Positions 1 through 8,700 of a stretch of DNA of 37,036 nt are shown piece by piece (positions within the stretch are counted from its first letter, which is position 1; every line of letters starts with the position of its first letter). Both the position numbers and the translations under genes were made by a program. This stretch comes from Brevundimonas abyssalis TAR-001. GTDB lineage: Bacteria > Pseudomonadota > Alphaproteobacteria > Caulobacterales > Caulobacteraceae. The notes beneath the pieces are model-generated. The model was not told where the DNA came from and ran no database searches. It was given only the letters and a program-made list of their open reading frames with translations. The stretch is from contig NZ_BATC01000023.1 in the NCBI RefSeq assembly GCF_000466985.1, forward strand, positions 1-37,036, written 5' to 3'.

Positions 1-31
1 CAAGCCCGAGGGTGACGGAGGGTGGGTGGCC

Positions 32-364
32 CTACCCGCCCCGCGCGCAGTCGATGCACACGGCCGCGCAGGGGTCCAGGTCGAGGCGGCGGGGGGCGAT
101 GGCCTCGCCGCAGTCGGCGCACCAGCCGTATTCGCCCTCCTCCAGCCGCTGCAGGGCGGCGTCGATGCGGCGGATCTCCAGGGCGCGCTGGGCGTCGGCG
201 GCGGTGGCCATGGCCTGCTGCTGCAGGGCGTCCTGGCGCGACAGCCGGCCCACGCTCTGCTGGTCCAGCTCCACGGCCTTGCGCGAGTCCGCCGCCCCCT
301 CGCTCAGCTCGGTCAGCTCGGCCCGCAGGGCCAGCAGCCGGTCTTTCACCTGTTGCGCATCCAT
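32..364 (-). CDS. DksA/TraR-type C4 zinc-finger protein
   Basis: This 110-aa protein has a long N-terminal helical hairpin (about residues 1-75) and a C-terminal four-cysteine zinc finger: CADC, then CIDC 17 residues later. That is the architecture of the DksA/TraR family, whose members bind the RNA polymerase secondary channel. I see no clear DxxDxA tip motif of true DksA (the tip reads SRQDALQ), so it is better called DksA-like than dksA. The ATG at 364 is preferred over an upstream TTG at 394, because it starts the helical hairpin and has a GAGG about ten bases upstream. It lies 36 bases after recO on the same strand and is probably the last gene of the argC-recO unit. Family assignment is firm; the role is inferred. 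Confidence 0.85.
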   Translation of the reverse strand: MDAQQVKDRLLALRAELTELSEGAADSRKAVELDQQSVGRLSRQDALQQQAMATAADAQRALEIRRIDAALQRLEEGEYGWCADCGEAIAPRRLDLDPCAAVCIDCARGG

Positions 365-400
365 GGGGCCAGCCTCGGCCAGCCGGGCGCCCAAGTCCAG

Positions 401-1132
401 CTACAGCCGCCCGGCCTCGGCCAGCTTGTCCAGCATCCACACCCGGGCGGGCGGCAGGGGCTTGTTGAAGGGGTGGAACACGAAGGTCTCCAGAAAGCGG
501 CCGGTCAGGTCCAGCCCCGCCTTCACATCCCCCTCGCTCAGCCCCGCCTGCGCCCCCAGCATGAAGGGCGGCAGGGGCAGCAGCTTGTCCGCATAGGGCG
601 CGCCCGCCGCCCGGCTGACCGCCCGGCCGGTGCGCGGGCTGACCCAGATCAGGTCATCCGCCGAGCCGGTGGCGGCGCATTTGGACAGGTCCAGGCCGAA
701 GCCCAACTCCTCCAGCAGCCCGGCCTCGAAGCGCACGAACACGGCGGGCCAGATGTCGGGAAAGGCGAAGGACGCCATCAGGGCCTCGAAGGCCAGGAAG
801 GCCCCCGGATGGGGCTCACGCTCGGGCAGCGACCCTTGCGCCACCGCCGCCGCCGCGTTCAGCCCGGTCAGGGCCAGGGGATCGTCGAACAGGGCCGCCG
901 GCCCCTCGCCCACCGGCTCCAGCTTCGCCGAGCCCAGATGCTCCGAAGTCCGCGCCCGGTAGTCGGCGACCACCCGCGCGCCCGGCTGCAGGAACGGCTT
1001 CATCCGCCGCGACGCCCCGCCCGCCACATAGGCCGCATGGCGCCCATGCCGCTCGGTCAGCAGCTCGACCACCACGCCGGTGTCCCCGTGCGCGCGGGCC
1101 GACAGCACAAAGGCGTCGTCCTGGAATTCCAT
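401..1132 (-). CDS. recO: DNA repair protein RecO
   Basis: The 243-aa product fits RecO, which loads RecA onto SSB-coated single-stranded DNA in the RecFOR pathway. Visible features are the N-terminal OB-fold opening ([20 protein letters not shown], residues 1-20), the following stretch about not forgetting resistance of the strand-binding barrel (HGRHAAYVAGGASRR), and the helical C-terminal part with the ELGFGLDLSKCAATG segment where many RecO proteins begin their zinc-binding or zinc-like region. Length is normal for alphaproteobacteria. The ATG at 1132 overlaps the argC stop in a TGATG junction, indicating translational coupling with argC. Confidence 0.93.
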   Translation of the reverse strand: MEFQDDAFVLSARAHGDTGVVVELLTERHGRHAAYVAGGASRRMKPFLQPGARVVADYRARTSEHLGSAKLEPVGEGPAALFDDPLALTGLNAAAAVAQGSLPEREPHPGAFLAFEALMASFAFPDIWPAVFVRFEAGLLEELGFGLDLSKCAATGSADDLIWVSPRTGRAVSRAAGAPYADKLLPLPPFMLGAQAGLSEGDVKAGLDLTGRFLETFVFHPFNKPLPPARVWMLDKLAEAGRL

Positions 1133-2073
1133 CAGCGGCTGTCCAGCCCCGTCCCCTCGTCCAGCCCCAGCATCAGGTTCAGGTTCTGCACCGCCGCCCC
1201 CGAGGCGCCCTTGCCCAGATTGTCCAGCAGGGCCACCAGCCGGGCCTGCGCCCCGCCCCGGTCCCCGAACACGTGCAGCCGCAGCCGGTTGGTGCCGTTC
1301 AGGCCCTCGGGCTCGATGCCCGTCATGGCCTCGGTGGTCTCCAGGTCCGCCACCTCGACGAACCGGGCCCCCGCATAGGCCTCCACCAGCGCCCCGTGCA
1401 GGCGCTCGATGGACGGCGTCTCCGGCAGGGCCGACAGGTGCAGCGGAACCTCCACCAGCATGCCCTGGCGGTAGGCGCCGACGGCGGGCGCGAACAGCAC
1501 CGGCCGGGAGAGGCCCGCATGGCGCGTCATCTCCGGCACATGCTTGTGGGTCAGGCTCAGGCCGTAGGCCCGGTGGGCGGTCGCCGCCCCCTCGGCCTCG
1601 AACTCGGCGATCATGGCCTTGCCGCCGCCCGAATAGCCGCTGACCGCATTGACGCTGACCGGATGGTCCGCCGGGACCAGCCCCGCCTTCACCAGCGGCC
1701 GCATCAGGGCGATGAAGCCGGTGGGATAGCAGCCGGGGTTCGACACCCGCGTCGATCCCGCCACCGCCGCCCGCTGCGCCGCGTCCATCTCCGGAAAGCC
1801 ATAGGTCCAGCCCGGCGCGACCCGGTGCGCGGTGGAGGCGTCGATCACCTTCACCCCGGGGTGCTCGATCATGGCCACAGCCTCCCGCGCCGCATCGTCC
1901 GGCAGGCACAGGATCACCGCATCGGCCCCGTTCAGCGCCTCGCGCCGCGCCGCCACATCCCGCCGCCGATCGCCCAGCAGCAGCAGCTCCAGATCCGCGC
2001 GCGCCTCCAGCCGCTCCCGGATCTCCAGCCCCGTGGTCCCGGCCTCGCCGTCGATGAAGATGGTGTGGGTCAT
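1132..2073 (-). CDS. argC: N-acetyl-gamma-glutamyl-phosphate reductase (ArgC, type 2)
   Basis: ArgC reduces N-acetylglutamyl phosphate to the semialdehyde with NADPH in arginine synthesis. The 313-aa length and opening ([20 protein letters not shown]) mark the shorter type 2 form. The nucleotide-binding GEAGTTG loop is at residues 8-14. The catalytic cysteine sits in [10 protein letters not shown] (around residue 117). The open frame continues upstream to 2166, but the ATG at 2073 matches the family start. It overlaps the stop of the small upstream membrane-protein gene by four bases (ATGA). In related genomes argC commonly follows rplM-rpsI, as it nearly does here. Confidence 0.95.
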   Translation of the reverse strand: MTHTIFIDGEAGTTGLEIRERLEARADLELLLLGDRRRDVAARREALNGADAVILCLPDDAAREAVAMIEHPGVKVIDASTAHRVAPGWTYGFPEMDAAQRAAVAGSTRVSNPGCYPTGFIALMRPLVKAGLVPADHPVSVNAVSGYSGGGKAMIAEFEAEGAATAHRAYGLSLTHKHVPEMTRHAGLSRPVLFAPAVGAYRQGMLVEVPLHLSALPETPSIERLHGALVEAYAGARFVEVADLETTEAMTGIEPEGLNGTNRLRLHVFGDRGGAQARLVALLDNLGKGASGAAVQNLNLMLGLDEGTGLDSR

Positions 2074-2312
2074 AGCCAGAATCGCAAATCCAGTCCGAAG
2101 AACACATCCGATATGAGCATGACGAAAAATCCGATCACCAAAACCTGGAAAGAAACAACCAACCAAAAGCCTATCGGATTACGACTGCGGTTGAATCGTA
2201 CACCGCCAAGCGCTGTCTCGCCCTTGAGAAGCGAACACCAGACGCTCCTCACCAAGACAAGCGCCACCAGCGGAGTGCCTATCTTCACGAAAAGCGACGT
2301 CCAATCGGTCAT
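2070..2312 (-). CDS. small membrane protein, unknown function
   Basis: This 80-aa hydrophobic protein has two probable membrane segments, about residues 9-27 and 47-72, joined by a short basic loop ([11 protein letters not shown]). I do not recognise a family. The ATG at 2312 is preceded by a GGGGG tract at suitable distance; an in-frame GTG at 2318 is the alternative. Its stop overlaps the argC start in ATGA, which supports real translation. Base composition is clearly lower in GC (about half) than the neighbouring genes, which are near two thirds. It separates rpsI and argC, which suggests a recent insertion or weak selection. Confidence 0.6.
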   Translation of the reverse strand: MTDWTSLFVKIGTPLVALVLVRSVWCSLLKGETALGGVRFNRSRNPIGFWLVVSFQVLVIGFFVMLISDVFFGLDLRFWL

Positions 2313-2343
2313 TCGCACCCCCGATAATGGCTTGCCTGGACAA

Positions 2344-2376
2344 AGAAAAAGGGCGCTCCGGTTTCCCGAAGCGCCC
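2344..2376 (-). terminator. rho-independent terminator after rpsI
   Basis: Read on the minus strand, this is an 11-bp GC-rich stem (GGGCGCTTCGG pairing with CCGGAGCGCCC, one T-G wobble) closed by a GAAA loop and followed by TTTTTCTTT. It starts 26 bases after the rpsI stop codon, exactly where the ribosomal-protein operon should end. Confidence 0.9.
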
Positions 2377-2402
2377 TCGTATTCCCACTCGCGGGTCGCG
2401 AG

Positions 2403-2897
2403 TTAGCGCTTCGAGAACTGGAAGCTGCGGCGGGCCTTGGCGCGGCCGTACTTCTTGCGCTCGACCACGCGGCTGTCGCGGGTCAGCAGGCCGTGGGGCT
2501 TCAGCACGGCGCGCAGGCCGGGCTCGTAGTTGGTCAGGGCCTTGGAGATGCCGTGACGGATGGCGCCGGCCTGGCCGGACAGGCCCGAGCCCTCGACCGT
2601 GGCGACCACGTCGAACTGGCCTTCACGGTCGCTCAGCTGCATCGGCTGGGCGATCATCATGCGCAGCACGGGGCGGGCGAAGTACACTTCCTGCTCGCGG
2701 CCGTTGATGGTGATCTTGCCCGAGCCGGGCTTGATCCACACGCGGGCGATGGCGTTCTTGCGCTTGCCGGTCGCATAGGCGCGGCCCTGGGCGTCGATCT
2801 GGGGCTCGCGGACGATGGCCTCTTCCGCGGCGGTTCCCATGCCCTTGAGGGCGTCAAAGCCGGTGGCGGCCGGCGTATCGTTGGTCACGTCGGTCAT
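2403..2897 (-). CDS. rpsI: 30S ribosomal protein S9
   Basis: S9 is part of the small-subunit head, and its C-terminal tail reaches the P-site tRNA. The 164-aa protein has an N-terminal extension of about 40 residues, as is usual in alphaproteobacteria. The conserved body follows: [15 protein letters not shown] at about 41-55, [18 protein letters not shown] near 104-121, and the tail ending in SFQFSKR. The start overlaps the rplM stop by one base (TAATG), so the pair is co-translated. A strong terminator follows. Confidence 0.97.
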   Translation of the reverse strand: MTDVTNDTPAATGFDALKGMGTAAEEAIVREPQIDAQGRAYATGKRKNAIARVWIKPGSGKITINGREQEVYFARPVLRMMIAQPMQLSDREGQFDVVATVEGSGLSGQAGAIRHGISKALTNYEPGLRAVLKPHGLLTRDSRVVERKKYGRAKARRSFQFSKR

Positions 2898-3372
2898 TAC
2901 TGGCTCCGGGTGTTCTTGGGCGAGGCCGACTTGAAGTCGATCGTCGCGGGGGACTGGGCCTGATGGGTGTGCTCGGCGCCGGAGAACAGGCGCAGGTGCG
3001 TCATCTGCTTGCGGGCCAGGGGGCTTTCCTTGGGCAGCATCCGCTCGACGGCCTTTTCCAGCACGCGCTCGGGGAAGCGTCCGCCCAGGACCTTTTCGGG
3101 GGTCGTGGACTTGATGCCGCCGGGGTGGCCGGTGTGGCGATAGTAGACCTTGTCGGTCGACTTCTTGCCGGTGAACACCACCTTGTCGACGTTGGTCACG
3201 ACGACATAGTCGCCGCAGTCAACGTGGGGGGTGTAGTCCGGACGGTGCTTGCCGCGCAGGCGGTTGGCGATGAAGGTCGCGAGACGGCCCACGACGACGC
3301 CCTCGGCGTCGATGTGAATCCACTTCTTCTCGACCTCGGCCGCTTCAGGGAAGCCGTGGTGGTCTTCAACAT
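2897..3372 (-). CDS. rplM: 50S ribosomal protein L13 (apparent frameshift near the 5' end)
   Basis: L13 is an early-assembly protein of the large subunit. From 3292 downward the frame reads a normal L13 ([54 protein letters not shown]). The conserved N-terminus lies in two frames: ATG at 3372 gives [10 protein letters not shown], then the frame must move to give [17 protein letters not shown]. Adding one base near 3341 (CGG to CCGG) restores KPAEVEKKW and a 158-aa protein of normal size. Because L13 is needed for ribosomes, I read this as a sequence error. Starting at the GTG at 3292 would remove the conserved first 27 residues or so. The gene is the first of the rplM-rpsI pair. Confidence 0.9.
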
Positions 3373-3442
3373 GGTCAGGTGTCCTGAGGCGAAATCGGGT
3401 CGCGGACGCAGATCGTGGGACCGACGCCGCGCGGAAGCGGGG

Positions 3443-3471
3443 TCAATAGAGGGGTGCGCGACATCCGTCAA
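3443..3471 (-). promoter_or_regulatory. probable promoter of rplM-rpsI
   Basis: On the minus strand TTGACG (3471-3466) is followed 17 bases later by TATTGA (3448-3443), about 70 bases before the rplM start. The TTGACG element matches the alphaproteobacterial housekeeping -35 sequence well. Confidence 0.6.
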
Positions 3472-3530
3472 CGGCGTTATTCGACGCCAATACGACCTAC
3501 AACGCTGGTTTAACAGGCTTTTTCAAATAC

Positions 3531-3544
3531 GGTATTAAAATACC
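3531..3544. repeat. small AT-rich inverted repeat after ctaA
   Basis: GGTATT-AA-AATACC is a perfect 6-bp inverted repeat seven bases beyond the ctaA stop, with a run of five T nearby at 3522-3526 on the plus strand. It may help to end ctaA transcripts but is too short and AT-rich to be a convincing terminator. Confidence 0.3.
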
Positions 3545-3551
3545 TATCTGT

Positions 3552-4595
3552 TCAGCCGAACATTCGCGGCTGGGACCGCCGCACCAGCCACAGATTGACC
3601 GTCGCCGCGCCCAGCACCACGGCCGCCCCGGCCTGGTGCAGCACGCCCAGAGACAGCGGCACGGCGTGCATCAGGGTGGCGATCCCCAGCAGCGCCTGGG
3701 CCCACACCAGGGCCAGCAGCACCCAGGCCGAGGCCCCGGCGCCCTGCGCCAGCTTCGCGCGGATCACCTGCACCGCATAGACCGTGGTCAGCGCCAGCAG
3801 GGCATAGGCCATGATCCGGTGATTGAACTGGACCAGCGCCTGGTCGTGCAGGAAGGCCAGCGCCCCCTGCCCCCAGTCCACCGGAGCGATGACCATGCCG
3901 TTCATCAGCGGCCAGTCCGTATAGACCATGCCCGCCTTGGAGCCCGCCACCAGCCCGCCCAGCAGGCTCTGGAGGAACACCACACCCAGCACCAGGGCGG
4001 CGAACCGGCTCCACCCGGCGCGCGCGCGCGTGCGGTCCTCGCCGAACCACGCCTCGAGCCCCGTCCATATCAGGCCCATGAAGATGACGAAGGCCAGGCC
4101 CAGGTGAACGGTCAGGCGCTCGGGCGCCACGTCCACCCGCTCGCTCAGCCCGGACGACACCATCCACCAGCCGATCAGCCCCTGCAGCCCGCCCAGGCCC
4201 AGCAGCACCACGCAGCGCAGCACCAGCCGGCCGGGGACCATCTTGAGCGCGAGAAACACGAGGAACGGCAGGGCGAAGGCCACGCCGATCAGGCGGCCCA
4301 GCTGGCGGTGTATCCACTCCCACCAGAAGATGCCCTTGAACTCGCCCAGGGTCATGCCGGCGTTGACCTGCTGGTACTGCGGGATCTCCCGGTACAGCGC
4401 GAACGCCTCGTTCCAGTCCGCCTCGTTGAGCGGCGGGACCGCGCCCATGATCGGCTTCCATTCCGTGATCGACAGGCCGGAGCCCGTCAGGCGGGTGATC
4501 CCGCCCACCACCACCATGGCGAACACCAGGGCGGCCACGCAGAACAGCCAGATCGCCACGGCGCGTGAGCGATCCCATGCGGAAAAACGGTTCAT
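3552..4595 (-). CDS. ctaA: heme A synthase (CtaA/COX15)
   Basis: CtaA oxidises the C8 methyl group of heme O to give heme A for aa3-type cytochrome oxidase. The 347-aa protein has eight predicted membrane helices and the family motifs: [20 protein letters not shown] at the end of helix 1, the EWIHRQLGR heme-ligand histidine, [16 protein letters not shown] and VLHQAGA. These are the four expected histidines of the two pseudo-symmetric halves. The ATG at 4595 is taken as start; a GTG at 4613 would add six residues. The gene is divergent from the small membrane-protein pair at 4734-5185. Confidence 0.94.
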   Translation of the reverse strand: MNRFSAWDRSRAVAIWLFCVAALVFAMVVVGGITRLTGSGLSITEWKPIMGAVPPLNEADWNEAFALYREIPQYQQVNAGMTLGEFKGIFWWEWIHRQLGRLIGVAFALPFLVFLALKMVPGRLVLRCVVLLGLGGLQGLIGWWMVSSGLSERVDVAPERLTVHLGLAFVIFMGLIWTGLEAWFGEDRTRARAGWSRFAALVLGVVFLQSLLGGLVAGSKAGMVYTDWPLMNGMVIAPVDWGQGALAFLHDQALVQFNHRIMAYALLALTTVYAVQVIRAKLAQGAGASAWVLLALVWAQALLGIATLMHAVPLSLGVLHQAGAAVVLGAATVNLWLVRRSQPRMFG

Positions 4596-4628
4596 TCGAC
4601 GCCCGTCGTTCACTAAAGGAGCTACAGA

Positions 4629-4647
4629 TCGGGTTCGAAAAACCCGA
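4629..4647. repeat. inverted repeat in the ctaA upstream region
   Basis: TCGGGTT-CGAAA-AACCCGA is a perfect 7-bp inverted repeat in the 138-bp gap between the divergent ctaA and the gene at 4734. It could be an operator or a leader hairpin for either gene. No protein binding family is evident. Apart from this I see nothing in the gap. Confidence 0.35.
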
Positions 4648-4733
4648 CGTTTCCCCTATGCCTACGGAATGGCGTAAGGACCAGTCGCAAATCGGGACAG
4701 CGACAAGGGGTCGCCGCCACCACGGAGCGAGAC

Positions 4734-4985
4734 GTGCAGCATCTGGACATCATCCTGGCGGTCGTGGGCGCCCTGGCCCTGGGCTGGATCGCGGACCTGC
4801 TGACCGGCGGGCGCGGCATCGCCCGCACCCTGCTGACGTCCGTGACGGGCGCGGCCTGCGGCTGGTTTCTGGCGGTGCGGGTGTTCGGCGCCCACACCAT
4901 GGACGACCTGGGCTGGGTCGTCTGGGCCATGGCCGGATCGGTCATCGTGCTGCTGGTTTACTTCCTGACCCGCAACAAACGATGA
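4734..4985 (+). CDS. GlsB/YeaQ/YmgE-type small membrane protein
   Basis: This 83-aa hydrophobic protein has three predicted membrane segments (about residues 4-23, 32-50 and 58-78). The glycine-rich pattern (GWIADLLTGGRGI, VTGAACGWFLAVRVFG) is characteristic of the GlsB/YeaQ/YmgE family, once called transglycosylase-associated proteins and often linked to stress. The start is a GTG at 4734, with GGAGCGAG just upstream. The stop overlaps the next gene's ATG by four bases (ATGA), so the two are co-translated. Confidence 0.75.
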   Translation: MQHLDIILAVVGALALGWIADLLTGGRGIARTLLTSVTGAACGWFLAVRVFGAHTMDDLGWVVWAMAGSVIVLLVYFLTRNKR

Positions 4986-5185
4986 GCAGCATCCCCGCCC
5001 GCACCCGCCGCATCATCGCCGCCGTGGCGACCCTGGCGTTCCTGGCCTTCTACATCTGGCTGGCCACGGTGGTGGCCGACGCCCTGCCCGACAGCTTCTG
5101 GATCGACCTGATCTTCTATCCCCTGGCCGGCACCCTCTGGGGCGTGCCCCTGATCCCGCTGCTGAGGTGGGCCGAACGCGGCTGA
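4982..5185 (+). CDS. DUF2842-like small membrane protein
   Basis: The 67-aa protein begins with a basic segment (IPARTRR) and has two membrane helices, about residues 11-33 and 41-61. Its pattern (ADALPDSFWIDLIFYPLAGTLWGVPLIPL) matches the alphaproteobacterial DUF2842 family as I remember it. Function is unknown. Its position next to ctaA hints at a link with the respiratory membrane, but this is only context. It starts inside the stop codon of the preceding gene. Confidence 0.7.
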   Translation: MSSIPARTRRIIAAVATLAFLAFYIWLATVVADALPDSFWIDLIFYPLAGTLWGVPLIPLLRWAERG

Positions 5186-5210
5186 GCGATCGCGAGGGCT
5201 GCGTCAGGTC

Positions 5211-5741
5211 TCAGCGAGCCGGTAGCTGTTCGTCGTGTGCGTTCATCAGATGGGTCGTGAGCTGCCGATCGATTTCTTCGGCCATCTCGGCGACCGGGAT
5301 GATCTCTCCGCCGGTGTTCTTGATCGTGACAAGCGTGGAGCCGCGAACAAAGTGTATGGCGTCCACAGTGGGGTCATGACCGACGAACGCGACGTGTCCC
5401 ACGGACACCTCACGCTCTTCAGCCGGAAGCAGTCGCAGCGCCATGCTCGTCTCGAGAATGTCGACGAGCGCCTCATGAGCGTCCTTGATCGAAGGCAGCT
5501 GTCTGACGATCACCATGACGCCGGCATCCGGCCTGTCTTCAGCCGCATAGTACTCCCGGTAGCCCCGTGTGGAGCCGCCCTCCGGATGCAGGGCCTCCCT
5601 CGCGAGAAAGTGGAGATCAAAAAGACGCTCGTGATCCGTCAGGAACAGGGGCGTAGGGCCATCGAATCCCGCGTCGTCATCAATATGATCGCCCCAGGCC
5701 TCGAAGCCATGGAGCGCTTTGACCTCATCGCGTCTGTTCAT
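5211..5741 (-). CDS. uncharacterised protein, third gene of the LamG/cysteine-hydrolase operon
   Basis: The 176-aa acidic soluble protein has no signal peptide or membrane helix. I do not recognise a named family. The second half (residues about 112-160) has a repeated-strand look: VGHVAFVGHDPTVDAIHFVR, then STLVTIKNTGGEIIPV, then a helix with AEMAEEIDRQL. The start at 5741 has a good ribosome site (GGGAGG about ten bases upstream) and lies only 23 bases after the stop of the 1083-aa gene. Co-transcription is likely. A helper, chaperone or immunity role toward the large protein would fit the position, but nothing in the sequence proves it. The AT content is a little above the flanking core genes. 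Confidence 0.75.
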   Translation of the reverse strand: MNRRDEVKALHGFEAWGDHIDDDAGFDGPTPLFLTDHERLFDLHFLAREALHPEGGSTRGYREYYAAEDRPDAGVMVIVRQLPSIKDAHEALVDILETSMALRLLPAEEREVSVGHVAFVGHDPTVDAIHFVRGSTLVTIKNTGGEIIPVAEMAEEIDRQLTTHLMNAHDEQLPAR

Positions 5742-5764
5742 AACCTTGTCCTCCCGTATTCCCG

Positions 5765-8700
5765 CTACTGCAGCGGGCGACGGCCGCTGTTGGTGAGCGG
5801 TTTCGGTCCAACCGGGTTGCACGCGCCGATCCCGGCCGCCGTGTCGGCGCACAACCGCTCACGGTAGCTCTGGGCGTTGAAAGGCATCGGAATGGGCGTC
5901 GCGGGCGACATCCCCATGGTGGTGAAAGGCATCTTCAGCGGCAGGGTCGGCGTATGGGTCACGCCAGTATTCCAATTCCACGGCTGACTTCCTCCATCGA
6001 CCTGGAGGCAGGCATCATAGAGCGGGTCAGCATAGCTCAAGCCACCGGTCCAGGCGACCTCATGATAGCTGAAGGCGGGACCGAAACCCGGATAGCCGAA
6101 GGTGCTGGATCCAATAGCGATGATCTGATTGAGCGCGAAGCCCCGCTCCATGCAGGACTGGGTGAGATCACAGCCCACGGCGTTGGCGAAGGTCGATACG
6201 ATGGTGGCGCAGTCAGTGCAGTTGATGATGCGCCCGGGACTTGGCGCGCCTTTGAGGAAATTGAGGAAGGGCGTGGCGAGGAAGACCCATCGAGAGATGG
6301 TCGCGTTCCCCTCGGTGTACGCCGAAGCGCCTCTGCTCATGTCATAGGTGAGGTTCAGCGATTGATTGACGGTGCGGGTGACGGCTGCGGCGGCCGCATC
6401 CGGTGTCGTCGAACCGCTGGCCCATTGGCAGGCATGGTCGAGAACGTCCGTCCAGGGATTCTGGGGGCTGGCGGGAAAGCCCGACTGTTGCCAGGGCGCC
6501 GAGGGCGCTGCGAGAACGGTGTAGATACGGTGCCGGGTTGTCTGAAGGCCGGTCCATGCCCCCCCGCCCATGGGGCGGTACTGCCAGGTCCAGGTTACGT
6601 CCTGGCGGGCCACCCCGGCTGCGGCCAGGGTTTGCGCGGAGAGCGGCAGGGTCACCCACTCCGGATCGGACACACCGTTCTTGAAGTTGATGGTGACGGG
6701 AGCGATCGCTCCGAGCACCCCGCCATCAAGCGCCTGGATCTGCATCTGCACGGGGTCGCGCGTGCTGATCACAAAGCGCGCCTTGACCGTGACGGTGTTT
6801 CCCGCAATCGCCGCCAGCGCATAGGCGGCAGGCGACTGGGCAGGGTCTGTTTCGCTCTGGACCCATTCCGGGACGTCGACCTGGGTGGTGTAGTTCTTGC
6901 GAATGTTTATGGCGCAGGTGCTGGAGTTCGATGGCGAGTGGTTGAACCAGACACCGGCGAGCGTGACGTTCGGCAACGGCGTGCACGAGCTTGGCCGGCT
7001 CAGATAGGTGGTGATGAACACGGCGGCGGTGGCCGCCAGCGAGGCGATGAAGTCGACGGCAGCACCCCACGGGAGCAGGAACTTCAGCACCAGCTTGGCC
7101 ACGACGCGCAGAAGGGTCCAGAAGCCCACCTCGATCACCAGCTTCGCCAACGCCTTCAGCATTCCGAAGTCGTAGAGGGTTCGGCCCAGGCTAAAGAGGT
7201 CGCTGGCCGTAATGGCCGAGCCCAGGGCCAGGATGGCCGCGATCCTCGGATTTCGCAGGACGACCTTGGCGATATAGGCGAGCGCACGATCTGTGAGCTG
7301 CGCCCGGACGCCGAACAGCAAATCCAGCACCCCGCCGATCACCACGAAAACGAGCTGCACCTTCCAGAGCGTGCAGTCGTCATAGGCGCCGGCCGCAGCA
7401 CGGAACACGATCCGGGAGTCTGTCGGCCCGTGATGAACCAACAGGTCCTCGCCGCCCACGCGATGCCTCGTCACGAGAAACGGGAGGTCATGGGGTCGCT
7501 CGCGAAGAGCCTCTTCCGCCTCGCGCCAGGCGGCCTCCATCTTCTGTCTCGCCGCGTCCCGTTCCTCGGGCGCCAAATGCGCGGCGATGGTGTCGCAGTC
7601 CTTCGCACAGGCTCGACTGAACAGCTCCGGGTCACCCTTCAGGATGTGGGAGAAATCGAGTCCAGCCCGCAGCTCCGCCAGCATTTCGATCTCGGCGCGC
7701 GATGGTTCGGCCTGGTCCCGGTCCGGCTCCACGACCAGGATTTCGTCCGGACTGACGTGGGTGATCTGGTTTGAAAGCTCCGCCCCATCCGCCAAGCCGA
7801 CCGGATGACTGGTGACGGCGTTACGGGCAGGTGCGGAAGCGAACTCGTAGAGCGCCGTGAGATCCGGTGTCGCCGGGTCCGGCGCGGCCGCCATAGACTG
7901 GGATATTTCCTCGGCGCTCAGGGCGCGAGACCATACGTCGATCCGGGCCAGATGACCCTGGAGAGACGTCGCTGCGAGGGGCGAGCCATGGGACAGCGCG
8001 GCCCCGATCAGCAAGTCGCTTTCGAGACGCATGGACGGAACAGGACCGAACGCGCCCTGTCCGGCGAGCTCCCCGTCGATGTAGATCGACAAGGTCGTTC
8101 CGTCGAAGGTCGTTGCGATATTCGCCCATCGATTGGGCAAGACGGTCGTGGTTGACGCCAGGGTGGTGTCGAGTTCGTCGATTGAGCCGCGCTGGGATTT
8201 GACGACGAACCCCGGCTCGTTCTCCGCGCGCTCGAGATACAGCGCCATGCCGGAGTCGGTTTCGAGGTCGCCGTTCACAAAGAGCGCCTGCACGGGCGCG
8301 TCCGGATCCTCGACATAGGCCCAGACCTGCACGGTGTAGGGATCGGTCTGCAAGCCGCCGGGATTGACGTCTTCATCCCAGATCGGCTGCGCATAGGCCG
8401 TGGCCGCGATCGCTACTGAGGGCGTTTCCACCATCATGCGCGCCTTGCTGCTCAGGCTGATCGGCAGATGCGCTGGCCCGAGGTCGCTCGGGGGGTTGGC
8501 GGTGAAATCGAACCAGGCGGCGATGGCGCCCGCATCGGGCGTCCCATACATGGCCGCCATGACCTGATCGGCCGACAGGGCCGTGTTGTAGACGCGGACG
8601 CTGCGGATCTGACCCTGCAGCGTGTGACCGATCTCAAATGCATCGGCGCTGGTTTGGCCTTGCCCGGAGATCGCCTGAAAGGCGTTGAAGTTGCCGTCGA

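Noticed and set aside
26..1378. Long plus-strand open frames opposite recO and argC, and similar antisense frames throughout (for example 18418-19707, 26610-28520, 24542-25906)
   Set aside because: They are by-products of GC-rich third positions on the opposite strand; composition is Arg/Ala/Gly/His-rich with no recognisable family.
2897..3292. Short L13 starting at the GTG at 3292
   Set aside because: It would lose the conserved [14 protein letters not shown] start, which is present just upstream; a one-base deletion explains the break better.
4629..4647. Left attachment-site copy of the tRNA 3' end
   Set aside because: GGTTCGAA resembles a T-loop, but the flanking bases do not match tRNA-Pro.
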